DNA from: Conexibacter sp.
Lineage (GTDB): Bacteria; Actinomycetota; Thermoleophilia; Solirubrobacterales; Solirubrobacteraceae
Assembly (NCBI GenBank): GCA_025964055.1
Contig: JAOPZP010000535.1
Span: 1-5,823, forward strand
Direction of reading: 5' to 3'
Length of the DNA: 5,823 nt
Position 1 is the stretch's first letter; every line of letters starts with the position of its first letter. Both the position numbers and the translations under genes were made by a program. The notes under the pieces are model-generated. The model was given only the letters and a program-made list of their open reading frames with translations. It was not told where the DNA came from and did no database searches. This document shows, piece after piece, positions 1 to 5,136 of the stretch.

Positions 1-1
1 G

Positions 2-358
2 TCGCCGGCCGCAGGCCGCGCGAAGCCCGCCGCCGCGCGCAAGCAGGCGCGCCCGGCGAGCGAGCCGCCGCCGCCGGAGCTGCGCAAGGTGCTCGGTGCC
101 TACCTCGCCGGCGCGATCCTGCTGGCCGTCCTGGTGCTGATCGGGACCCTGACGCTCGCGGGCACGCTGGCGCCGTTCCTCGTCCTGGCCGTCGACGCGG
201 CGGCCGCCTACGCGCTGTACCGCTGGGTGCAGTCGCGTCTGGCCGGCGTCGCGCTCACCGACGAGGACCGCGTGCTGCAGACACTCGCGGGCGGGTTGCT
301 GGTGGTGGTGCTGGCGTTCGCGGCGGTGGCGGCGGCGGTGTTGACGGTGGCGGGCTGA
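2..358 (+). CDS. C-terminal part of a small multi-pass membrane protein (5' end outside the window)
   Basis: The frame is open from the left edge to a TGA at 356-358 and gives 118 residues. The first 29 residues are an Ala/Pro/Lys/Arg-rich, low-complexity, positively charged tail with a PPPP run. Three hydrophobic segments follow, at about residues 31-53, 56-73 and 95-117. Between the second and third is a polar stretch (about 74-94) containing the acidic cluster TDEDR. A GTG at position 89 could serve as an internal start, but it lies directly at the first membrane segment. The upstream frame has a biased composition and no stop, so I take the gene as truncated by the window edge. The charged tail would probably be cytoplasmic by the positive-inside rule. 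I do not recognise the family and assign no function. The following region is non-coding and no clear terminator was found right after the stop. Confidence 0.6.
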   Translation, partial: SPAAGRAKPAAARKQARPASEPPPPELRKVLGAYLAGAILLAVLVLIGTLTLAGTLAPFLVLAVDAAAAYALYRWVQSRLAGVALTDEDRVLQTLAGGLLVVVLAFAAVAAAVLTVAG

Positions 359-375
359 GGCGGCGCTGGGCGCGC

Positions 376-407
376 CTGGAGGTCCGCGCGGCTGGAGGTC
401 CGCGCGG
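376..407. repeat. Perfect 16-bp tandem duplication
   Basis: The 16-mer CTGGAGGTCCGCGCGG occurs at 376-391 and again, without mismatch, at 392-407. It directly abuts the left arm of the inverted repeat that begins at 408. A looser version of the same sequence can be aligned, reverse-complemented, just outside the right arm (about 960-988), so the duplication may lie within the outer part of the inverted repeat rather than being independent. Confidence 0.85.
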
Positions 408-455
408 GCGTTGTCGTGCTGCGGAGCGTGGTCCGTCGGCGACGACGAGTGCGTT
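408..455 (+). repeat. Left arm of a 48-nt imperfect inverted repeat
   Basis: This stretch matches the reverse complement of 912-959 at 42 of 48 positions with no gap. The core GCGTTGTCGTG and the segment GTCGGCGA are shared. Similarity continues weakly inward: TCCTCCGCC at 479-487 has a near-identical counterpart at the equivalent distance inside the right arm (about 874-887, 13 of 14 matches over 479-492). The arm lies about 50 nt after the stop of the upstream membrane-protein gene. Substitutions between the arms change codons non-synonymously in the shared frame, which argues against a coding origin. Confidence 0.85.
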
Positions 456-619
456 CGCCAGGGCGCTGGCGCCGTCGGTCCTCCGCCGGCGCTGGGCGGG
501 ATCGTTCAGGCGTCAACGGACACGGCTGGCGCTTGGGGTCGCACATCGATCCTACGTCCCGACGTTCTCCGATGATCGCCGTGCGTCTTGCGCCGCCCGA
601 CGGCGCACCGCCCGCGCCC

Positions 620-835
620 ACGATCTGCCGCCACCGCCAAGGGGGTGGGCCCCAACGGCGCGGTGCCACCGCGCCAAAAAGGCCCACCCCCCGGCGGATT
701 ACCGGAGACCAACAAGGTGGGCCCGTTGGCCGCGGTCGCACCGCGCCCAACAGGCCCACCCCTCACGATTTGCCGCCAACGCCCAGGGGTGGGCCCGTTT
801 GCGGACGCAGCACGGCCGCCGACAGGCCACCACCC
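620..835. repeat. Three tandem 72-nt palindromic (REP-like) units
   Basis: Three hairpin-forming units have dyad centres at 666, 738 and about 810, exactly 72 nt apart. Unit 1 (641-691) has an 11-bp outer stem (641-651 with 681-691) and a 7-bp inner stem (657-663 with 669-675) around the loop TGCCA. Unit 2 (716-760) has stems of 8, 5 and 6 bp separated by single mismatches, around the loop CGC. Unit 3 (786-835) is degenerate and keeps only GGCC/GGCC (792-795 with 825-828) and a partial inner stem. Each unit carries GGTGGGCCC on its left side. Units 1 and 3 also share an upstream leader starting ACGATYTGCCGCC (620 and 765). The layout resembles repetitive extragenic palindromes, but no RAYT-type transposase is visible here. 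Confidence 0.85.
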
Positions 836-911
836 GGCGTGCGCCGACCAGCGCCGGTCCCCCCCGCTCCGCCGCGCCCGCGGAGGACAGACCAGCGCAG
901 GCATCACCTCA

Positions 912-959
912 TACGCGCTCGTCATCGCCGACGAACCACGCTTCGCACCACGACAACGC
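912..959 (-). repeat. Right arm of the 48-nt imperfect inverted repeat
   Basis: This is the reverse-complement partner of 408-455, with 42 of 48 positions identical. The two arms enclose 456 nt containing all three palindromic units. Read in the direction of the gene that precedes it (fbiC, minus strand), this arm has the same orientation as the left arm has to its own upstream gene, and it begins about 80 nt after the fbiC stop. It could therefore be either a terminal inverted repeat of one element or a repeat placed independently behind two convergent genes. Confidence 0.85.
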
Positions 960-995
960 GCCGAACGGAACGCCACCCAGGCCGCGCCACCCGCC

Positions 996-1010
996 AGCCC
1001 CGCCGGGGCT
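996..1010 (-). terminator. Hairpin downstream of fbiC, possible terminator
   Basis: AGCCCC (996-1001) pairs perfectly with GGGGCT (1005-1010) around a 3-nt loop, about 28 nt beyond the fbiC stop. No T-tract follows on the minus strand, so it is not a classical intrinsic terminator. T-poor hairpin terminators are common in GC-rich actinobacteria. A second possible pairing (CGCGCG at 1011-1016 with 1031-1036) lies between it and the stop codon. Confidence 0.4.
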
Positions 1011-1038
1011 CGCGCGCTGCCCCCGCCCCTCGCGCGCC

Positions 1039-3273
1039 CTACGCCGCCGCCGGCCGCTCCGCGCCCAACGGGTACTCCCGCAGCCGCTCGTACAGCGTGG
1101 ACCTCTCCGCCGCCGGACGCCCCGCCGCATGTGCGGCGGCGATCAGCTCCGGCGGGTCCAGCTTGACCCCGTGGTAGGACCCCGCCAGCCGGGAGATCGA
1201 CTCCTCCATCAACGTGCCGCCGAGGTCGTTGACGCCCCAGCGCAGCGCCTCGGTCGCGGCCTCCAGGCCCATCTTGACCCACGACGCCTGCACGTTGGGG
1301 ATCGTCCGCCCGAGGGCGAGGCGGAAGACCGCGGTGTGCTTGAGGTTCTCCTCGCGGGAGATCTCCTCCACCCCGTGCGTGCGCCCCAGCAGCGTCATGA
1401 ACGGGATGAACGACAGCGGCACGAACTCCGTGATCCCGCCGGTGCGCTCCTGCAGCTCGCGCACGACGGTCATGTGCGTGGCCAGCTCCCAGGGCTCCTC
1501 GATGTGGCCGAACATCACCGTCGAGGTCGAGCGCAGCCCCGCGCGATGCGAAGCCTCGATGATCTCCACCCAGCGGGCGACGGGGAGCTTGTTGGGGCTG
1601 ATGCGCTCCCGCACACCATCATGCAGCACTTCCGCCGCGGTGCCCGGCGTCGAGCCCAGGCCGGCGTCGCGCAGCTGTGCGAAGACCTCCGCAGGCGGCA
1701 GGCCCGAGATGTCGCACATGTGCGCGATCTCCATCGGCGAGTAGGCGTGCAGGTGCAGGTTGGTGCCCACGCGTGCGCCCTCGTCCTTGGCCACACGTAG
1801 CCAGTGCAGGTAGTCGTCGAGCCCCCAGTCGGGGTGGATCCCCGACTGCATGCACAACTCGGTCGCGCCGTAGTCGACGGCCTGCCGGACGCGGGCGCGG
1901 AACTCGTCCTCGGGATGCTCGTAGGCGTCGGGCGAGCGCTTGCCCTGCCCGAAGCCGCAGAACGCACAGCCCACGATGCAGACGTTGGAGACGTTGATGT
2001 TGCGGTTGACCACGAAGGTCACCGTGTCGCCCGCCAGCTCGGCGCGCAGCTCGTCGGCCGCGGCGCGCATGCCCTCGATGGCGCCCGCGTCGGTCGCGGC
2101 GAACATCGCCGTCAGCTCCTCGATCGACAGCGGCTGCCCGTCGCGCGCCTTCTCGGTCGCGGGCCCGACGAGGTCGGCCTGGATCGCGAACGGCGCGTCC
2201 TGGCGCCCCGAGCCGCCGCGCGGGATGAAGGACCAGTACTTGGTCTTGACGACATCCAGCACATGCTGCTCGACCCACTCGGGGTCGAGGTACTGCCCGT
2301 AGACGCACAGGCGCTCGGTCAGCGCGACGCCGTCCTCGGCCAGGCGCTTGCGCACCTGATGCGGCGACGGGAAGGGGTGCTCGGGCGAGATGTGGTCGCC
2401 GTTGGCGCTCAGGCCGCCCAGGTCGGTCGCGCCCGCCGCGACCAGCTCGGGCCAGTGCTCCGACAAGTTCGGCGGCACCTGGATCCCCACGCCGGGCAGC
2501 AGCTCACCGGCGACGCCGATCAGCTCGACCAGGTCCTCCAGCGAGACCGCCGAGGCCCAGTCCGGCACGCCGGCGATCGGCGCCTCCCGCAGCCCGGTGC
2601 GCCAGAAGCGCTCGGCCGCGTCGGTGGCGATGTCGGCCGGCTCCTCGCCGTAGTACTTCCGGTGCGGGACGAAGTTCTGGAGGATGACCTCCTGGAGGTG
2701 CCCGTGCTCGGCGTGGACCTCGGCCAGCGCCCGCAGCGCCGTGACCCGGTCCTCCTTGGTCTCGCCGATGCCGACCAGGATCCCGGACGTGAACGGGATC
2801 TTCAGCTCGCCGGCCCAGCGGATCGTCTGCAGCCGCAGCGCCGGGTCCTTCGTGGGCGAGCCCTGATGGGCGACGAGGTCGTCGCGCATCGACTCGAGCA
2901 TCAGCCCCTGCGAGGCGGTCACCTCGCGCAGCCGCCCGAGCTCCTCCCGCGTCACCGCGCCGAGGTTGGTGTGCGGCAGCAGGCCGCGGTCCAGCGCCTG
3001 CTCGCAGCACCAGACGACGTAGGCGACGAAGTCGTCGAAGCCCAGCTCGGTGAGGCGCGCCTTCACGCCGGGGTGGTGGGCCGGGTCGTCGCCCGTGAGG
3101 ATCAGCAGCTCCTTGACGGAGCGCTTGGCGGCGCGATCGAGCAGCTCCAGGACCTCATCCGGCGAGTGCAGATGGGTCTGGTGCGTCTGGAAGGCGCAGT
3201 ACTTGCAATGCGAGACGCAGGTTCGCGAGAGCGACAGCGTCAGGTTGCGCGAGAAGGTCACACGGCGGCGCAC
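1039..3273 (-). CDS. fbiC: Bifunctional FO synthase (CofG-CofH fusion), coenzyme F420 biosynthesis
   Basis: FbiC makes FO (7,8-didemethyl-8-hydroxy-5-deazariboflavin), the chromophore of F420, in the cytosol. The CofH half uses a radical SAM reaction to join L-tyrosine to 5-amino-6-(D-ribitylamino)uracil, and the CofG half cyclises the adduct. Both halves are present and look intact. The CofG CX3CX2C cluster site is at C19, C23 and C26, followed by HTNLG, MLES and a GILVGIGET motif. The CofH cluster site is at C432, C436 and C439 within NVCIVGCAFCGFGQGKRS, followed by the conserved SWVKMG and NDLGGTLMEE stretches near the C-terminus. The length is 744 residues from GTG 3273, against roughly 850 for mycobacterial FbiC, mostly because an N-terminal extension is absent. 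GTG 3273 lies 7 nt after a TAGGAT -10-like hexamer (leaderless model). GTG 3261 (740 residues) lies 9 nt after GGAGGTG (Shine-Dalgarno model). The frame continues upstream to 3468, but that part overlaps the divergent gene and is not homologous-looking. No other F420 gene is in the window. Confidence 0.97.
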   Translation of the reverse strand: MRRRVTFSRNLTLSLSRTCVSHCKYCAFQTHQTHLHSPDEVLELLDRAAKRSVKELLILTGDDPAHHPGVKARLTELGFDDFVAYVVWCCEQALDRGLLPHTNLGAVTREELGRLREVTASQGLMLESMRDDLVAHQGSPTKDPALRLQTIRWAGELKIPFTSGILVGIGETKEDRVTALRALAEVHAEHGHLQEVILQNFVPHRKYYGEEPADIATDAAERFWRTGLREAPIAGVPDWASAVSLEDLVELIGVAGELLPGVGIQVPPNLSEHWPELVAAGATDLGGLSANGDHISPEHPFPSPHQVRKRLAEDGVALTERLCVYGQYLDPEWVEQHVLDVVKTKYWSFIPRGGSGRQDAPFAIQADLVGPATEKARDGQPLSIEELTAMFAATDAGAIEGMRAAADELRAELAGDTVTFVVNRNINVSNVCIVGCAFCGFGQGKRSPDAYEHPEDEFRARVRQAVDYGATELCMQSGIHPDWGLDDYLHWLRVAKDEGARVGTNLHLHAYSPMEIAHMCDISGLPPAEVFAQLRDAGLGSTPGTAAEVLHDGVRERISPNKLPVARWVEIIEASHRAGLRSTSTVMFGHIEEPWELATHMTVVRELQERTGGITEFVPLSFIPFMTLLGRTHGVEEISREENLKHTAVFRLALGRTIPNVQASWVKMGLEAATEALRWGVNDLGGTLMEESISRLAGSYHGVKLDPPELIAAAHAAGRPAAERSTLYERLREYPLGAERPAAA

Positions 3274-3280
3274 CTCCCTG

Positions 3281-3307
3281 ATCCTACGCGCCCCCGCTCC
3301 GTATCCT
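3281..3307. promoter_or_regulatory. Divergent promoter region between fbiC and the substrate-binding protein gene
   Basis: On the minus strand, TAGGAT (3286-3281) lies 7 nt before the fbiC GTG at 3273. On the plus strand, TATCCT (3302-3307) lies 9 nt before the ATG at 3317. Both match the -10 pattern TAnnnT and sit where a leaderless transcript would start at or next to the codon. I see no good -35 box for either at 16-18 nt spacing. The two -10 hexamers are only 15 bp apart in a back-to-back arrangement, so opposing polymerases would compete. There is no space for a TPP or FMN riboswitch. Confidence 0.4.
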
Positions 3308-3316
3308 CCCGCGCCG

Positions 3317-4327
3317 ATGTTCCGCCGCCTGTTCGCCGCCTTCCTGCTCGTCCTCTGCGTCGCTGCCGCGGCCGGCTGTGCGGGCAGCGGCAGCGGCAGC
3401 GAGAGCCGTCCCAACCAGGACTCGCGACTGCTGCTGGACTTCGCCCCCAACGCGGTCCACGCGGGCATCTACCTGGCCAAGGAGCGCGGCTACGACCAGT
3501 CCGAGGGCGTCCACCTGGACGTCCAGGCGCCGGCCGCGTCGACCGACGGGATCAAGGCGCTGCTCAGCGGGCAGGCCGACGTGGCGATCGTCGACATCCA
3601 CGACCTCGCGATCGCCCGGGAGAAGGGCCGCGACGTGGTCGGCGTCATGGCGGTCGTGCAGACCCCGCTGGCCGCGGTGCTCGCCCAGCCCGGCATCCGG
3701 CGCCCGCGCGACCTGGTGGGCCGCAGGGCCGGGGTCACCGGCCTGCCGAGCGACGACGCGGTCCTGAAGTCCATCGTCGCGGGCGACGGCGGCGACCCCG
3801 CCAAGGTGCACCGGGTGACGATCGGCTTCAACGCCGTGCAGGCGCTGCTGGCCCGCAGGGTCGCCGGCGCCACCGCGTTCTGGAACGCCGAGGGCATCGC
3901 GCTGAAGGCCAAGCGCCCGGGCGTGCACGAGTTCCGCGTCGACGACTACGGCGCGCCCTCCTACCCCGAGCTGGTGCTCGCGACCTCCCGCGAGACCCTG
4001 GACACCAACGGCGCGGTGGTGCGCGCGACGGTCCGCGCGCTACGGCGCGGCTACGAGGCGACCATCAACGACCCGGAGTCCGCGGTCTCGGCGCTCACCG
4101 CCGCCGACCCGACCCTGAAGCGCCCCCTGACCTCGGCGCAGCTCGACGCCGTCAGCCCCTCCTTCACGGCGGGCGCCGCCTACTACGGCGAGCTCAACCC
4201 GGGCCGCCTCGCCGCCTGGGCCGGCTGGGAGCAGCGGTTCGGCATCGTCAAGGCCAAGCCCGACGTCGCCGCCGCGTTCAGCCCGGCCACGGCGAGCACC
4301 CAGCTCGACAGCGACCCGAACAAGTAG
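3317..4327 (+). CDS. NMT1/THI5 (ThiY-like) ABC transporter substrate-binding lipoprotein
   Basis: This 336-residue protein is an extracytoplasmic solute receptor anchored to the outer face of the membrane. The N-terminus is a lipoprotein signal: basic MFRR, a hydrophobic stretch to about residue 19, then AAAGC with the lipidated Cys at 21, followed by a Gly/Ser linker. The mature part follows the NMT1/THI5 pattern. It has LDFAPNAVHAGIYLAKERGY at 40-59, the first-lobe segment LLSGQADVAIVD, FWNAEG at 188-193, and DDYGAPSYPELVL from 209. Relatives with these motifs bind thiamine pyrimidine precursors (ThiY) or related heterocycles such as riboflavin (RibY), so ligand identity cannot be read from the family alone. 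ATG 3317 is chosen because it begins the signal peptide; the frame extends upstream into fbiC without signal-like sequence. There is no clear Shine-Dalgarno, which fits leaderless translation. No permease or ATPase gene is adjacent: fbiC diverges upstream and a convergent operon lies downstream. Confidence 0.92.
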   Translation: MFRRLFAAFLLVLCVAAAAGCAGSGSGSESRPNQDSRLLLDFAPNAVHAGIYLAKERGYDQSEGVHLDVQAPAASTDGIKALLSGQADVAIVDIHDLAIAREKGRDVVGVMAVVQTPLAAVLAQPGIRRPRDLVGRRAGVTGLPSDDAVLKSIVAGDGGDPAKVHRVTIGFNAVQALLARRVAGATAFWNAEGIALKAKRPGVHEFRVDDYGAPSYPELVLATSRETLDTNGAVVRATVRALRRGYEATINDPESAVSALTAADPTLKRPLTSAQLDAVSPSFTAGAAYYGELNPGRLAAWAGWEQRFGIVKAKPDVAAAFSPATASTQLDSDPNK

Positions 4328-4363
4328 CCGGCGCGCTCAGAGGGCGCCGGACCTCCTAGGTCC
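4328..4363. terminator. Double hairpin between convergent genes, probable bidirectional terminator
   Basis: CCGGCGC (4328-4334) pairs perfectly with GCGCCGG (4344-4350) around a 9-nt loop, starting at the base after the substrate-binding protein's stop codon. GGACCT (4349-4354) pairs perfectly with AGGTCC (4358-4363) around a 3-nt loop. The two stems share 4349-4350, so they are partly exclusive. The second stem contains the stop codon (4356-4358) of the minus-strand gene. There is no T-tract. The position between two converging stops supports a shared terminator. Confidence 0.55.
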
Positions 4364-4703
4364 GGGAGGAAGGGGCCTCGGGCCCGGCCAGCTTCGTCAC
4401 CAGCTCGCCGCCCTCGCGCATGAAGCGCGAGCGGGGGACGACGAGGTCGAAGCCGGCGGCGAGGGCGCGCTCGCGCACCTCGGGCTCGACGTGGGCGAAC
4501 ACGCCGAGCGTCTTGCGCCCCCGGCCGGTGAGCCCGTCGGGGATCGCGCCGGTGGTGAGGTCGACCACGACGACGTCGGTGGTCGTCGCCAGGTCCTCCG
4601 GCGCCGACGGCACGAGGCGCACGTCGTGGCCGGCGGCCGACAGCAGCTCGACGGCGCGGGACCCGAACAAGAGGTCGCCGATGAGCGCCGTCACGCGTGC
4701 CAC
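4356..4703 (-). CDS. Small alpha/beta protein resembling a degenerate receiver domain
   Basis: The gene encodes 115 residues from a GTG at 4703 to a TAG at 4356-4358. The GTG shares its G with the last base of the preceding gene's TAG stop, so the two are translationally coupled. The order of elements looks like a CheY/Rossmann-type fold. Strand 1 is VTALIGD (D10), with a helix to about residue 24. GHDVRLV follows at 25-31. DVVVVDL at 43-49 places D48 where receivers carry the phosphoacceptor. KTLGVFAH follows at 64-71. The segment ALAAGFDLVVPRSRF (80-94) resembles the AGAxxYLxKP end of receivers, but it lacks the conserved Lys-Pro. Only one acidic residue (D10) follows strand 1. It has no output domain, signal peptide or membrane segment. 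The fold is inferred from the pattern alone. It might instead be a nucleotide-binding Rossmann fragment. The frame extends upstream as far as 5267, but that part overlaps the 4703-5068 gene and is Arg-rich shadow sequence. Confidence 0.75.
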   Translation of the reverse strand: MARVTALIGDLLFGSRAVELLSAAGHDVRLVPSAPEDLATTTDVVVVDLTTGAIPDGLTGRGRKTLGVFAHVEPEVRERALAAGFDLVVPRSRFMREGGELVTKLAGPEAPSSRT

Positions 4704-5068
4704 TACTGGGAGCGGATCTTCTTGAACTCCTGCCGGACCGACTCCGGCCGGCCCCACATCTGCACGACCTCGGTGCGGCCGCTGCGCACTTCGCGCACCT
4801 GCAGCTCGCCGTCGAGGCCGGCGTCGTCGAGCAGCTTCAGCGCGCCGTGGACCGCCGGTGCGGCGGCGGCGTGGCCGAAGCGATGGGCGACGAGGATCGC
4901 CCAGTGCCAGTCGTGCTTGGAGTAGGGCTGGGCGTTGACCGTCGAGAGGTAGACGCTGGCGTTGACGTAGCGCGTCTCGTCCTCGATGCGGACGTCGAGC
5001 TCGAGATCGGTCCAATCGTCGGGCAGCGCGTCGACGATCGACTGGAAGGTTTCGGCGAGGGCCATCAC
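4703..5068 (-). CDS. Conserved-looking cytoplasmic protein of unknown function, first gene of a two-gene operon
   Basis: The gene encodes 121 residues from GTG 5068, or 120 from the ATG at 5065 directly after it. I do not recognise a family. The sequence has no signal peptide or membrane segment and is acidic in its first third (PDDWTDLELDVRIEDE at 16-31). The middle carries an aromatic/His-rich patch (KHDWHWAILVAHRFGH, 51-66), then an alpha-helical stretch (73-84), a beta-rich stretch with ELQVREV and TEVVQMW (88-105), and a basic C-terminus (QEFKKIRSQ). The composition is clearly that of a real globular protein, unlike the overlapping frames. A TACGAT hexamer at 5079-5074 lies 5 nt before the GTG and 8 nt before the ATG. 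No Shine-Dalgarno is evident, so leaderless translation is likely and the exact start is open. It is coupled by a one-base overlap to the receiver-like gene downstream. Confidence 0.82.
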   Translation of the reverse strand: MMALAETFQSIVDALPDDWTDLELDVRIEDETRYVNASVYLSTVNAQPYSKHDWHWAILVAHRFGHAAAAPAVHGALKLLDDAGLDGELQVREVRSGRTEVVQMWGRPESVRQEFKKIRSQ

Positions 5069-5136
5069 CAGGGATCGTACCGGCCGAACGACCAGGATCT
5101 CCCCCGCGCGGGCTCCGGAGCGGGCAGCATTGCCGC
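5069..5136. promoter_or_regulatory. Divergent promoter region with two abutting palindromes
   Basis: On the minus strand, TACGAT (5079-5074) is a good -10 candidate for the 4703-5068 gene. On the plus strand, CAGCAT (5125-5130) ends 6 nt before the GTG at 5137 and is a weaker -10 candidate. Between them lie two perfect 10-bp palindromes, CCCGCGCGGG (5103-5112) and GCTCCGGAGC (5112-5121), sharing one base. They occupy the upstream part of the plus-strand promoter and could be operator half-sites or simply GC-rich dyads. No convincing -35 boxes were found. Confidence 0.4.

Larger units (their letters stand above)
359..1038. other. 680-bp structured intergenic region between convergent genes
   Basis: No convincing gene lies here. 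Open frames cross it on both strands, but they are Arg/Pro/Ala-rich, overlap each other, and follow the palindromic repeats so closely that both strands give similar peptides. What the region does hold is repeat structure: a 16-bp tandem duplication, two inverted 48-nt arms, a small hairpin at 589-607 (7-bp stem, 5-nt loop), three palindromic units with a 72-nt period, a 6-bp hairpin at 867-885, and a hairpin just beyond the fbiC stop. The genes on either side converge on it, so it is a shared 3' region and needs no promoter for either. Confidence 0.7.

Noticed and set aside
620..835. CRISPR array from the 72-nt periodic repeats
   Set aside because: There are only three units, the repeats are longer and more diverged than CRISPR repeats, the spacers between stems are partly similar to each other, and no cas gene is present.
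416..1177. Long overlapping open frames on both strands across the intergenic region
   Set aside because: They are low-complexity Arg/Pro/Ala translations that cross the palindromes and run into fbiC antisense. Both strands give similar peptides because the DNA is palindromic.
3262..3316. TPP or FMN riboswitch upstream of the ThiY-like gene
   Set aside because: There are only about 55 bp between it and fbiC, too little for either aptamer plus an expression platform, and no aptamer motifs are seen.
3274..3468. N-terminal extension of fbiC up to an ATG at 3468
   Set aside because: It would overlap the divergent lipoprotein's signal peptide. The extra residues are Ser/Pro/Arg-rich shadow sequence, and the family-like sequence begins at RRRVTFSRN.
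1804..4359. An 851-residue plus-strand open frame antisense to fbiC and continuing through the substrate-binding protein gene
   Set aside because: It is Arg/Gly/Ala/Pro-rich with no family pattern. It is a shadow of two well-supported genes and is explained by GC-rich third positions.
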